Shown: positions 25,254 through 34,146 of the stretch, one piece after another | How positions within the stretch are numbered: the stretch's first letter is position 1 | Layout of the letters: each line of letters begins with the position of its first letter | NCBI GenBank assembly: GCA_947311485.1 | Contig: CAMZLM010000081.1 | Location: forward strand, 1 to 50,546 | Source: an uncultured Paracoccaceae bacterium | Lineage (GTDB): Bacteria > Pseudomonadota > Alphaproteobacteria > Rhodobacterales > Rhodobacteraceae | Length of the DNA: 50,546 bases | Direction: 5' to 3' | Position numbers and translations under genes: made by a program | Notes under the pieces: generated by a model | Database searches by the model: none | The model's input: the letters and a program-made list of their open reading frames with translations, nothing else | Told to the model about the DNA's origin: nothing

Positions 25254-26132
25254 CTATCGCAGGTGCCCGATGGCATAGGTGGTGCCGGCCTGTGATTTAC
25301 GCATGAACTGCTCCAGCTTCTGGGGATCCGGCTGCCCGTCAGTGCCAGTTTCCGTTGCCGCCAACCCGCCGGTAATGAACAGGCTGTCCAGATCCTCTTG
25401 CAAGGCACCGCGAATGTCGGTGTTGATGCCATCGCCGATCACGATGATCTTTTTGTCGATCACCACCCGTCCCAACAACGCCGTCAGCCGGTTGCGTGCC
25501 AGATCGAAAATCGGTGGATGCGGTTTGCCGAAATAGAATGCCTCGCCACCGCGTTCTGCATAGGCCTGCGCAATTGCGCCTGCGCAGTAAATCCGTTTGT
25601 GGCCCAGATCGACCATTATATCCGGATTGGCACAGAGCATTTTCAACCCGCGATTATGTGCGTCCAACAGGATTGCGGCGTAATCCTCGGGGGTTTCTGT
25701 CTGGTCGTCAAACAGGCCGGTACAAACCACGGCTTCGGCCTGATCCATGGGCACACGGGTGATGTTGGCCAGACCGGGGATGAAATCGGACGGCTCGAAA
25801 AACGAGAGATCCCGTTCGGGGCCGATGTGGAATACCTTGTGCCCAAAACTGCCCGCCGCCAATGCGGCGCGCGCGCTGTCACCGGATGTGGCGACCTCCT
25901 GATAAATATCACGTGGCACGCCCAGCCCGTCCAACTGTTCGATCACCGACTGCTTGGGGCGGGGAGAATTGGTCAGCAGCAAAACCGTGCCGCCCTGATC
26001 GCGGAATTTAGCCAGCGCGGCCACGGCCTCGGGAAAGGGGGCAACCCCGTTGTGCAAACAGCCCCACAGATCGACAAAGGCAACCTCGTACTGGTGGGAA
26101 ATTTCGTCAAAACGGGTAATAATTTTGGTCAT
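25254..26132 (-). CDS. HAD class IIA phosphatase-like hydrolase
   Basis: 292 residues from ATG 26132 (MTKIITRF). The HAD motifs of the NagD/class IIA type are visible: motif I DLWGCLHNG with the nucleophile Asp, motif II LLLTNSPRP, and motif III/IV IVIGDGINTDIRGA. FGKPHPPIF precedes motif IV as usual. The cap lies between motifs II and III. The substrate is a small phosphorylated compound that cannot be named. It matches, by memory, the TIGR01459-type family common in alphaproteobacteria. Confidence 0.85.
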   Translation of the reverse strand: MTKIITRFDEISHQYEVAFVDLWGCLHNGVAPFPEAVAALAKFRDQGGTVLLLTNSPRPKQSVIEQLDGLGVPRDIYQEVATSGDSARAALAAGSFGHKVFHIGPERDLSFFEPSDFIPGLANITRVPMDQAEAVVCTGLFDDQTETPEDYAAILLDAHNRGLKMLCANPDIMVDLGHKRIYCAGAIAQAYAERGGEAFYFGKPHPPIFDLARNRLTALLGRVVIDKKIIVIGDGINTDIRGALQEDLDSLFITGGLAATETGTDGQPDPQKLEQFMRKSQAGTTYAIGHLR

Positions 26133-26189
26133 GTCGGGCGGCTCCAGAGTTCCCCCCCTGTTAACAGCCTGCCGACAGGCCCGCAACGG

Positions 26190-27140
26190 TCAGGGCCGGC
26201 TTTTCTTGTGCTTCAACGCGGCCTCGCGGCGGGCAACATAGAGCGTGGATGAAATGATGATTGCCGCCCCGATCAGGGTCGGGGTGTCAGGAGACTCACC
26301 AAATAGAAAATAGGCGGCTGTGCCGATCAGGACCAGCCGTAAATAGGTAATAGGGGCCAGCACGGCGGCCTCTGCATGGCGATAGGCCTGTAGATCTGCC
26401 AGATTGCGCAAACCGCCGCCAATAATCAGTAACCCGATTGCCAGCCAAGCCCCGATGTCGGTTGGGACGGCCCAGACCGGTGCGGCCAACGGCACCGAGA
26501 TGATCGCGGTCAGCACAACAGAGGAGGTAAAGGCCGACAGCGGGCCGTCGGCTTCGGCAATGGGGCGTGACATGGACAGGGCAGTGGCAAACAGCATGGA
26601 GCTGGCCAGCGCGCTGAGCATTCCAAGCTGCAACGGCGCGCCCCCTGGGCGCAGGATAATCAGCGCCCCGATAAAGCCGACCGCAATGGCGGCGATCCGG
26701 CGTGGGCCGATCTTTTCGCCGTGAATGACAACGCTGATCAGGGTGGCAAAAACTGGGGCGGTAAACATCAATACCGTGGCCGTCGTCAGCGGAATAGAGG
26801 CAATGGTATAAAACCCGAGATGGGTTGAAATACCGATTGCGGTGCCGCGCGCAATATGTAGCCACGGTTTGGAAAACCGCAAATTGCGGCGTAGCGGAGA
26901 AAACAGGATCACCAACACCCCGAGCAACCCCATGGTCAGTACCGAGCGAAACAGCACGATCAGACGTGAATCAAACTCCGCCGCCAGCTGACGCACAGTC
27001 AGGGTCATGACGCTGGCGGCGAAAACCGATAGCAATATCCACAGGATACCCCGTTTATTGTCGCGCTCTTGTACCGGCGGTACAGGCAGGGCGTTGGCCC
27101 CGGGACCGGGGATCAGGGGTTTAGACGTGGGGCGGGGCAT
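26190..27140 (-). CDS. EamA/DMT-family transporter
   Basis: 316-residue inner-membrane protein with about ten hydrophobic helices in two EamA repeats (first from WILLSVFAASVMTLTVR, second from LGMLSALASSMLFATALS). A ~28-residue Pro-rich cytoplasmic N terminus precedes the first helix. Family members export metabolites or amino acids; the substrate is unknown. It is in line with the HAD gene, 57 bp upstream of it. Confidence 0.88.
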   Translation of the reverse strand: MPRPTSKPLIPGPGANALPVPPVQERDNKRGILWILLSVFAASVMTLTVRQLAAEFDSRLIVLFRSVLTMGLLGVLVILFSPLRRNLRFSKPWLHIARGTAIGISTHLGFYTIASIPLTTATVLMFTAPVFATLISVVIHGEKIGPRRIAAIAVGFIGALIILRPGGAPLQLGMLSALASSMLFATALSMSRPIAEADGPLSAFTSSVVLTAIISVPLAAPVWAVPTDIGAWLAIGLLIIGGGLRNLADLQAYRHAEAAVLAPITYLRLVLIGTAAYFLFGESPDTPTLIGAAIIISSTLYVARREAALKHKKSRP

Positions 27141-27256
27141 GGGAGATCCGGTTAATGTGTTAACAACTTATCGCCAATTGCCGCCAAGCGCAATCGTGAG
27201 TGGCGCCTTGTGTCGGATTGTTTTACAAGGCTGGCCAAACAACGGGAGCGATGGCC

Positions 27257-28141
27257 ATGAACGAGACCACACAAACAGACGACCACAAAAACCGCGCATC
27301 TGCGTGGTTCCGCGATTTGCGCGACCAAATCGTTACCGCATTCGAAGCATTGGAAGACAGCCAGACCACCGGCCCTTTTGCCGACCGTCCCGCCGGCCGG
27401 TTCGAGGCGACTAAAACCACGCGTGAACAGGGCGGTGGCGGCCTGATGTCTGTTATGCGTGGCGGGCGGGTGTTTGAAAAGGTCGGGGTAAATATTTCCA
27501 CCGTGCATGGCACCCTTGGCGAGCGCGCGCAAATGGCGATGGCGGCGCGCAAAGGGCTGGATGGGATGAAAGAGGACCCGCGTTTCTGGGCCTCGGGCAT
27601 ATCCTTGGTGGCACACATGCAAAACCCGCACACTCCGGCGGTGCATATGAACACCCGCATGTTCTGGACACCGCATGCCTGGTGGTTCGGGGGCGGGGCG
27701 GATTTGAACCCCTGTATTGAATATGAACAGGACACCGCAGATTTCCACGGCGCGTTGCGGGACCACTGCAATCGCCACGATCCGGCGTATTATGACCGTT
27801 TCAAAGCCTGGGCTGACGAATATTTCTTTGTCCCCCATCGGGGCCGCGCCCGCGGGGTTGGTGGCGTGTTTTACGACGACCTGAACACGGGTGACTGGGA
27901 AGCGGATTTCGCATTCACCCAAGACGTAGGGCGCGCCTTTCTGCCGGCTTTTGTACCGGTGACCGAAAGACGCCGTAATACGCCATGGAACGAGGCCGAC
28001 AAAGACGCGCAATTGGTTCATCGCGGCCTCTATGCGGAATACAATCTTGTTTATGATCGTGGCACCAAATTCGGCCTTGAAACCGGCCACAACGCCGATG
28101 CAGTGCTGATGAGCCTGCCACCGATGGCCAAGTGGGTCTAG
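27257..28141 (+). CDS. hemF: Oxygen-dependent coproporphyrinogen III oxidase HemF
   Basis: 294 residues. GGGAG is well spaced for ATG 27257; ATG 27251 is six bases closer to it. It performs the oxidative decarboxylation of coproporphyrinogen III to protoporphyrinogen IX, using oxygen, in haem synthesis. Family landmarks are NISTVHG, SLVAHMQNPHTPAVHMNTR, WWFGGGADLNPC and GGVFYDD, with the C-terminal EYNLVYDRGTKFGL block. The presence of this aerobic form fits an organism growing with oxygen. It is followed by a large hairpin repeat. Confidence 0.96.
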   Translation: MNETTQTDDHKNRASAWFRDLRDQIVTAFEALEDSQTTGPFADRPAGRFEATKTTREQGGGGLMSVMRGGRVFEKVGVNISTVHGTLGERAQMAMAARKGLDGMKEDPRFWASGISLVAHMQNPHTPAVHMNTRMFWTPHAWWFGGGADLNPCIEYEQDTADFHGALRDHCNRHDPAYYDRFKAWADEYFFVPHRGRARGVGGVFYDDLNTGDWEADFAFTQDVGRAFLPAFVPVTERRRNTPWNEADKDAQLVHRGLYAEYNLVYDRGTKFGLETGHNADAVLMSLPPMAKWV

Positions 28142-28145
28142 CCTG

Positions 28146-28224
28146 TTCGAATTCGGTCAAATATCCCCGCCGGAGGCATAAAAGTCTTAATGCCTCCGGC
28201 GGGGATATTTCCGGCGAATTCGAA
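28146..28224 (+). repeat. Large palindromic REP-like element, also a convergent terminator
   Basis: TTCGAATTCG-gtc-AAATATCCCCGCCGGAGGCAT and its near-perfect reverse complement (one 4-nt bulge, CCGG) form a hairpin with ~34-nt arms and a 10-nt loop. It begins 5 bp after hemF and lies before the convergent saccharopine dehydrogenase stop. The same arm recurs at 34085. The core CCTCCGGCGGGGATATTT resembles intergenic repeats I recall as common in Rhodobacterales. Confidence 0.85.
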
Positions 28225-28266
28225 ATTAGGTCCTTGGGGTCGTTTTTAGACGATAAACCGCACGGT

Positions 28267-29409
28267 CTAAATGTGGTCGCGTATCGCGAGTTCTTGCGCG
28301 ATACTGCCCACGGTTTCCATCCAGCGTGCCACCAGATCCGGACGGCTTGGCACGGCGCAAACACCGGCGGAAATGTCCCCTTTCTTGACGGCCTCGACCG
28401 CAAGTGACACCGGAATAGACACCAGTTTTGCCATGGCCGTGGCGTTTTCGTCACCCCATGCATCCATGGTATAGGTTTTGTGGTAAACGGTCTTGCCGTC
28501 CTTTTCTGCCTTGAGGGCGACAAACATCACAACGCGGTCGGGATCGTTTTCGCCGTACGCATTGTTGCGCCAGAATTGTTCCGACATTTCCTTGAGCCTC
28601 GCTTCGCCGGCATCCCCTTGCAGGGTTTCCACCTCGGTAAACACATCGGCCCATGCCTTGGCCCAGCCGTTCAGGCGCAGTGTGCCACGCACGAATTTCT
28701 TTACCTTCCAGTCGGGGTCAAAATGGTAATCCGCGATGAACGGCAGGCTGTCGCGGTTGGGGTAGACTTCGAAGGTTTCCAGCGTTTTCAAGGGAGCTTC
28801 GTAGCTGGAGATCGCATCCCATGGTCGTGCCACGTTCAGTTCCTTGAAATTATCGATAGATTTGGAGGGCGAGCGCAACGCCTTGAGCACGCCGAGCGGT
28901 GACCAGCTGAATTTGTATTTGAACGGATTGGGTTTTTTCGGAATCCCGCCACAATAGGAAATGAACGACAATTCGTTCGCTGGATCATAGGCATCAGAGG
29001 CCCGATAATCGGCGACCAGCCAATGGGCCATGGCATGGTCAATACCCGGGTCCAGCCCAACTTCGTTCATCAGGGTCAGGCCGGCCTGTTTTGCCGCCCC
29101 GTCCAGCGCCCGCATTTCCGGCGCGATATAGGAGGAGGAGACAAAATGCGCACCTTTTTGCAAGCATAGTTCTGCCAGTGGTACATGCCAGTCGCCTGGC
29201 AACATCGACACCAGAATATCGTCTTTATGCAAGGATTCCGTGATGGCTTCTTTGCTAAAGACACGAATTTGTTGCGTCAGGTCACCAACCGCAGCCTGTG
29301 CTTTGTCTATTGTGCGGTTCCAGACCACCACATCGTGGCCGTTTTCGATCAGGCGGCGGATGCCGGGGACAGCAGAAAGGCCGGTGCCGATCCAGTGGAT
29401 TTGTGTCAT
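28267..29409 (-). CDS. Saccharopine dehydrogenase (glutamate-forming type)
   Basis: 380-residue oxidoreductase with an N-terminal Rossmann fold (IGTGLSAVPGIRRLIENGH, VVVWNRT) and a C-terminal saccharopine-dehydrogenase domain (NEVGLDPGIDHAMAH, FISYCGG). Family members act on saccharopine with NAD(P)+, giving glutamate and aminoadipate semialdehyde. A second, Lys1-type saccharopine dehydrogenase is encoded two genes upstream in the same operon, so the pair would run the two steps between lysine plus 2-oxoglutarate and aminoadipate semialdehyde. In bacteria this is usually lysine degradation. Confidence 0.85.
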   Translation of the reverse strand: MTQIHWIGTGLSAVPGIRRLIENGHDVVVWNRTIDKAQAAVGDLTQQIRVFSKEAITESLHKDDILVSMLPGDWHVPLAELCLQKGAHFVSSSYIAPEMRALDGAAKQAGLTLMNEVGLDPGIDHAMAHWLVADYRASDAYDPANELSFISYCGGIPKKPNPFKYKFSWSPLGVLKALRSPSKSIDNFKELNVARPWDAISSYEAPLKTLETFEVYPNRDSLPFIADYHFDPDWKVKKFVRGTLRLNGWAKAWADVFTEVETLQGDAGEARLKEMSEQFWRNNAYGENDPDRVVMFVALKAEKDGKTVYHKTYTMDAWGDENATAMAKLVSIPVSLAVEAVKKGDISAGVCAVPSRPDLVARWMETVGSIAQELAIRDHI

Positions 29410-29413
29410 GGTT

Positions 29414-30058
29414 TTATCCTTGGGCAGGGCTAAGCAAATGGCCTAGCGCGGTGATGGTATGGTCTGGTTTATGGGCCTGAAGGGCTGCAAAATCGTGAAA
29501 CAGGCGGTTTTCATCCGGTGTGAACAGGCAGGTTTGCGTGCCGGCGGCCCGTCCTGCGGTGATGTCCACATGGGAATCACCGACGATCAGGGTGCGGGCC
29601 GGTTCGGCCCCGAGGTTGGCAAGCGTGGCGGTAAAGGGTTCGGGGTCCGGTTTGCGTTCGGTGACTTCGTCCCCGGCAATGATGCTGCTGAAAAACCGGT
29701 GAAGCCGGCGCGGGGCCAGTGCCGTATTGATCAGGCGGCGCGGGCTGGAAGTGACAAGTGCCATTTGCGTGCCTTGTTCCGCCAGCATTTCAAGCGTTTC
29801 CAACGCCCCGTCGTATAGGGCGATCGTGGCCAGATTGTCCTGCACATAATCGCGGGTGTCGCGAAACATTTGCGCGGGATCAATATCGGGAAAGGTCTTG
29901 GTGCTCTCCATCGGGGCATGGAAAATGACTTGCATGATCTGGCTGTCGGGCATGGTGTAGCCCTGATTGGCCAGTCCGGTTTTATAACCTTCCAGCCACA
30001 GATGCAGGGTCATACCAAGGGTGCCGTCCCAGTCGAATATGATGCTGTCATACTGCAT
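29414..30058 (-). CDS. HAD-IA family phosphatase (phosphoglycolate-phosphatase-like)
   Basis: 214 residues with HAD motifs I DWDGTLG, II VTSSP, III RKPDPEPF and IV IVGDSHVDITAGRAAG, and an alpha-helical cap between I and II. It removes phosphate from a small organic phosphate; the substrate is unknown. It lies between the two saccharopine dehydrogenase genes with 4-bp and 0-bp gaps, which suggests co-expression, but no known step of that pathway needs a phosphatase. Confidence 0.85.
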   Translation of the reverse strand: MQYDSIIFDWDGTLGMTLHLWLEGYKTGLANQGYTMPDSQIMQVIFHAPMESTKTFPDIDPAQMFRDTRDYVQDNLATIALYDGALETLEMLAEQGTQMALVTSSPRRLINTALAPRRLHRFFSSIIAGDEVTERKPDPEPFTATLANLGAEPARTLIVGDSHVDITAGRAAGTQTCLFTPDENRLFHDFAALQAHKPDHTITALGHLLSPAQG

Positions 30059-31132
30059 CTACAGGTTCGCCAGATGGTCTTCAAACACGGCCTTTGCACG
30101 GCCCCAAACGCCGGTGTCGATCCGGTCAAGCGATTGAAGGGACGGCAGCAGTTGCGCGGCATAATCCTCGGACGCCTCAATCGGCAGCATCGAAGGCAGA
30201 TTGTCGATTGCCATCACATCCAGCGGCGGTTTGCCGTTTGCCGCACGGATCACGGGCGCATCAAAGGTGGTGGAATGGCTGTAAATCGGCACCGGATTGT
30301 AATCGGAATTCGGATCACAGGCCACATCCGCTACCACCGACAGGCGGCGTGGCGCAGCAAGCGCGGATTTCGGCACAAACATCGGCACGCCCGGTTGCGC
30401 AAGGATGCAGTTCACAAACAGGGTATGATCCAGAATTTCGGGAAACGGCCCACCATGGGCGGTTTCGGCCATGTCCCATTTGGTAACAGACAGGCCAAGC
30501 GATTGAAGGCAATCACGGGCACCGCTGCCGACGCGGCCAAGAGCACCAATCACAATGGCATCGGGTGTGTCCGCGCCATTGGCCAGACCGGCGGCAAGGT
30601 CGGTTTTCAGGTCTTCCACCAACGCATCACGGCCCCTATAAACGCCAACGGATGCCGGACCGGGAATATCCCCCGCCTGCTGGGCCGCCCATGTTTTCAG
30701 CCCCACAGCTGCGCCGGCAAAACCGGCCCAATAACCGAATGCCGCCACGCGCCGGCCGGTTTCATCCACCAGATACTCCAGATCATAAAGCGTGCCGCCG
30801 CCCTGTTTGAACCGCCGCAACAGATCAGGGCCGTCGGCCTGGCCTTTGAATGCATGGCCAAACATGATGTGGCGATGTTTGAGCGGGGTGCCATCCTCTG
30901 GCAGCTCTTTCAGGCCGAAAATGATCGCTTCCTCAGGGGCCTGCGGCCAGGACCCTTCGTCGGCGATGCTGCAACCGGTTGCCTCAAACCCCGCGAGCGG
31001 CATGGCGCGGCAAGAGGAGCGTTCCACGGTGACGGTGAAGCCGGCATCCATCAAGGCGCGTACGCCGTCTGGAGTGATACCGATGCGTTGTTCATTCGCA
31101 CGCTGTTCTGCGCGTACCCAAAGATGTGTCAT
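30059..31132 (-). CDS. Saccharopine dehydrogenase (lysine-forming, Lys1-like)
   Basis: 357 residues of the alanine-dehydrogenase/PNT-like family. The N-terminal half has WVRAEQRANEQRIGITPDG and ERSSCRAMPLAGFEATGC; the C-terminal nucleotide-binding half has VIGALGRVGSGARDC. DVACDPNSDYNPVPIYS is typical of Lys1-type enzymes. It interconverts saccharopine with lysine and 2-oxoglutarate, NAD-dependent. First gene of a three-gene minus-strand operon. Confidence 0.85.
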   Translation of the reverse strand: MTHLWVRAEQRANEQRIGITPDGVRALMDAGFTVTVERSSCRAMPLAGFEATGCSIADEGSWPQAPEEAIIFGLKELPEDGTPLKHRHIMFGHAFKGQADGPDLLRRFKQGGGTLYDLEYLVDETGRRVAAFGYWAGFAGAAVGLKTWAAQQAGDIPGPASVGVYRGRDALVEDLKTDLAAGLANGADTPDAIVIGALGRVGSGARDCLQSLGLSVTKWDMAETAHGGPFPEILDHTLFVNCILAQPGVPMFVPKSALAAPRRLSVVADVACDPNSDYNPVPIYSHSTTFDAPVIRAANGKPPLDVMAIDNLPSMLPIEASEDYAAQLLPSLQSLDRIDTGVWGRAKAVFEDHLANL

Positions 31133-31300
31133 GGTTGTGATCCCGTATTTTTCCCGATTGTTGGCGTAATCAGGCGCGGATTGCCAGTGGAATTTTTATA
31201 AGAGGCGTAAACCGTGCGCCTGATGTCGGTTATCGGGTTGGCGGGGATGTGGGGGGCGTGATCTAAGAGTGGTAGCCTCAAACTAACCGGATGTTATCCT

Positions 31301-34072
31301 ATGTCTGACACAGTCGAATTTACCTTGAATGGAAAAACCGTAAACGCTGCGGTGGATGAAACCATATGGGAGGTTGCCAAACGGATTGGCACCGATATCC
31401 CGCATCTGTGCCATTCCGGGGAAAAGGGCTATCGTGCCGATGGGAATTGTCGTGCCTGCATGGTGGAAATCGACGGCGAGCGGACGCTGGCGGCCTCTTG
31501 CGTACGCAAGCCGGCGGCGGGCATGGTGGTGACCAGTGACAGTGCGCGGGCCACTTCGGCACGTAAAATGGTGATGGAATTGCTGCTGGCGGATCAGCCA
31601 CCCCGCGATCAGGCCCATGATGCGGGGGCGCATTTTTGGGATATGGCGGATGCGCAGGGGATCAGCGACAGCCGTTTTCCGGCACGTGAAAATATTCCAC
31701 TTCTCGACAGCAGCCATGTGGCCATGTCGGTTAATCTGGACGCGTGCATTGCGTGCAACCTCTGTGTGCGGGCGTGTCGCGAGGTGCAGGTGAATGATGT
31801 GATTGGCCTGTCCGGGCGCGGGGCCGCGAACCGGATCACCTTTGATCTGGCCGATCCGATGGGCGCGTCAAGCTGTGTCGCCTGCGGGGAATGTGTGCAG
31901 GCCTGCCCGACCGGTGCCTTGATGCCGGCGGCAGTGCTGAATGAAACGCAACAGGGCGACAGCCGCGTCTTTGATCGCGAAGTGAAGTCCGTTTGCCCGT
32001 TTTGCGGGGTCGGCTGCCAGATCAGCCTGAAAATCCGCGATGACCGCGTGGCCTGGGTGGATGGCATCGATGGTCCCGCCAATGAGGGGCGGCTTTGTGT
32101 CAAAGGGCGGTTCGGGTTTGACTATATCCATCATCCGCACCGGTTGACCACACCGTTGATCCGGCGCGAAGATGCACCGGCCAAAGGGATGAATGTGGAT
32201 CCGTCCAATCCGCTGACCCATTTCCGCGAAGCTACGTGGGATGAGGCCCTGCAAGCCGCCGCCGGTGGGTTGGCGCGTCTGCGCGATGCGCATGGCGGCG
32301 GGACCATTGCCGGCTTCGGATCCGCCAAATGCACGAACGAAGAAGCCTATCTGTTTCAAAAGTTGATCCGCCAAGGGTTTGGTACCAACAACGTTGATCA
32401 CTGCACGCGCCTGTGCCATGCGTCTTCGGTCGCAGCATTGTTGGAGAACGTCGGTTCCGGTGCCGTGACAGCCACCTTTAACGAGATCGAAAACGCCGAT
32501 GTGGCTATCGTGATCGGCTGTAATCCGGTGGAAAACCATCCGGTGGCCGCGACCTATTTCAAACAATTCACCAAACGGGGGGGCAAACTGATCGTGATGG
32601 ACCCGCGTGGCGTGGGGCTTGCGCAGTATGCCAGCCACCGGCTGCACTTCCGGCCCGGCACCGATGTGGCGATGCTGAACGCGATCATGCATGTGATTGT
32701 GGAGGAACGTCTCTACGATGCTGATTACATCGCCAAGTATACCGAGAACTGGGAGGCACAAAAGGCACACCTAAAGGATTTCACCCCCGAAAAAATGGCC
32801 CCCCTTTGTGGTGTGTCCGCCGATGATTTGCGACAGGTCGCGCGGGTGTTTTCCGGTGCCAAGGCAGGGATGATTTTCTGGGGTATGGGGGTGTCACAAC
32901 ACATCCATGGCACGGATAACGCCCGTTGTCTGATCAGCCTCGCCCTGATGACAGGGCAGGTCGGCCGACCGGGCACGGGATTGCATCCATTACGGGGGCA
33001 AAACAACGTGCAAGGGGCATCCGATGCGGGGCTGATTCCGATGTTTCTGCCGGACTATCAGGACGTAACCGACGATGGTGTGCGCTCTGCCTTCACGGAG
33101 ATTTGGCAATCGGACACTGATTTTTCCGCTGAAAAAGGCCTTACCGTGGTGGAAATTATCCATGCCATCCACGCAGCGCAGATCAAGGGTATGTATATTC
33201 TGGGCGAAAACCCGGCGATGTCGGATCCGGATGTGGATCATGCCCGCGCCGCATTGGCAAAACTGGATCATCTGGTGGTGCAGGATATTTTCCTGACCGA
33301 AACCGCCAATTATGCCGATGTGATCCTGCCTGCCGCCGCCTTTGCGGAAAAAAACGGCACCGTTACAAATACCAACCGCCAGGTGCAAATGGGCCGCGCG
33401 GCCGTGCCGCCGGCAGGACAGGCGCGCGAAGATTGGCGCATCACCACAGATCTGGCACGGCATCTGGGACTGGATTGGGGCTATACCCACCCGTCTGAAA
33501 TTTTTGCCGAAATGAAGCAAGGGATGAAATCTCTGAACAACATTACTTGGGAACGGTTGGAACGCGAGGCCGTGACCTATCCGTCACTTTCCCCCGAAGA
33601 CCCGGGGCAGGCGATCGTGTTTGGCGACGGCTTTCCGCGTCCGGACAAACGCGCGCGGTTTACGCCTGCCAATATTGTCGCGCCGGATGATACACCGGAT
33701 GCTGCGTATCCGCTGATCCTGACCACAGGACGGCAGTTGGAACACTGGCACACCGGTACCATGACGCGTCGTTCAACCGTGCTGGACGCGGTGGAGCCAG
33801 AGGCAAACTGCTCGCTGCACCCCAAAACCCTGCGCGCGCTGGGCGTGGTGGCCGGTGATATGATCCGCCTGACCACCAAACGTGGCAGTATCGACATCAT
33901 GGCCCGCGCGGACCGCGCGGTGGCCACAGACATGGTGTTCCTGCCCTTCGCCTATGTCGAAGCCGCAGCCAATTTGTTAACCAATGCGGCGCTCGATCCC
34001 TATGGCAAAATACCCGAATTCAAATTCTCGGCGGTCAGAGTTGAAAAAGCCCGAAATATCGCGGCTGAATAA
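31301..34072 (+). CDS. Formate dehydrogenase alpha subunit, FdsA-like
   Basis: 923 residues. An N-terminal [2Fe-2S] domain (Cys37, 50, 53, 67) is followed by two [4Fe-4S] ferredoxin motifs (CIACNLCVRACR, CVACGECVQACP). The bis-MGD core starts with its own cluster (CPFCGVGC...CVKGR). The catalytic pair is Cys372-His373 in CTRLCHASSV, a Cys and not selenocysteine. The C-terminal dinucleotide-binding domain follows TTGRQLEHWHTGTMTRR. It would oxidise formate to CO2 in the cytoplasm. FdsA normally needs the FdsB/FdsG diaphorase to reduce NAD+, but no fdsB, fdsG, fdsC or fdsD is here; the gene stands alone, so its electron acceptor is open. Confidence 0.9.
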   Translation: MSDTVEFTLNGKTVNAAVDETIWEVAKRIGTDIPHLCHSGEKGYRADGNCRACMVEIDGERTLAASCVRKPAAGMVVTSDSARATSARKMVMELLLADQPPRDQAHDAGAHFWDMADAQGISDSRFPARENIPLLDSSHVAMSVNLDACIACNLCVRACREVQVNDVIGLSGRGAANRITFDLADPMGASSCVACGECVQACPTGALMPAAVLNETQQGDSRVFDREVKSVCPFCGVGCQISLKIRDDRVAWVDGIDGPANEGRLCVKGRFGFDYIHHPHRLTTPLIRREDAPAKGMNVDPSNPLTHFREATWDEALQAAAGGLARLRDAHGGGTIAGFGSAKCTNEEAYLFQKLIRQGFGTNNVDHCTRLCHASSVAALLENVGSGAVTATFNEIENADVAIVIGCNPVENHPVAATYFKQFTKRGGKLIVMDPRGVGLAQYASHRLHFRPGTDVAMLNAIMHVIVEERLYDADYIAKYTENWEAQKAHLKDFTPEKMAPLCGVSADDLRQVARVFSGAKAGMIFWGMGVSQHIHGTDNARCLISLALMTGQVGRPGTGLHPLRGQNNVQGASDAGLIPMFLPDYQDVTDDGVRSAFTEIWQSDTDFSAEKGLTVVEIIHAIHAAQIKGMYILGENPAMSDPDVDHARAALAKLDHLVVQDIFLTETANYADVILPAAAFAEKNGTVTNTNRQVQMGRAAVPPAGQAREDWRITTDLARHLGLDWGYTHPSEIFAEMKQGMKSLNNITWERLEREAVTYPSLSPEDPGQAIVFGDGFPRPDKRARFTPANIVAPDDTPDAAYPLILTTGRQLEHWHTGTMTRRSTVLDAVEPEANCSLHPKTLRALGVVAGDMIRLTTKRGSIDIMARADRAVATDMVFLPFAYVEAAANLLTNAALDPYGKIPEFKFSAVRVEKARNIAAE

Positions 34073-34084
34073 CCTGCCAACCCT

Positions 34085-34146
34085 TTCGAATTCGCGCAAA
34101 TATCCCCGCCGGAGGCATGAAATCTATGCACACCGGCGGTCCCCGG
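34085..34146 (+). repeat. Second, half-degenerate copy of the REP-like element
   Basis: TTCGAATTCG-cgc-AAATATCCCCGCCGGAGGCAT repeats the left arm of the 28146 element exactly outside the 3-nt spacer. The right arm has decayed (ATGCACACCGGCGG), still giving a partial hairpin. It lies between the convergent FdsA-like and SHMT-like genes, the same type of site as the first copy. Confidence 0.8.
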
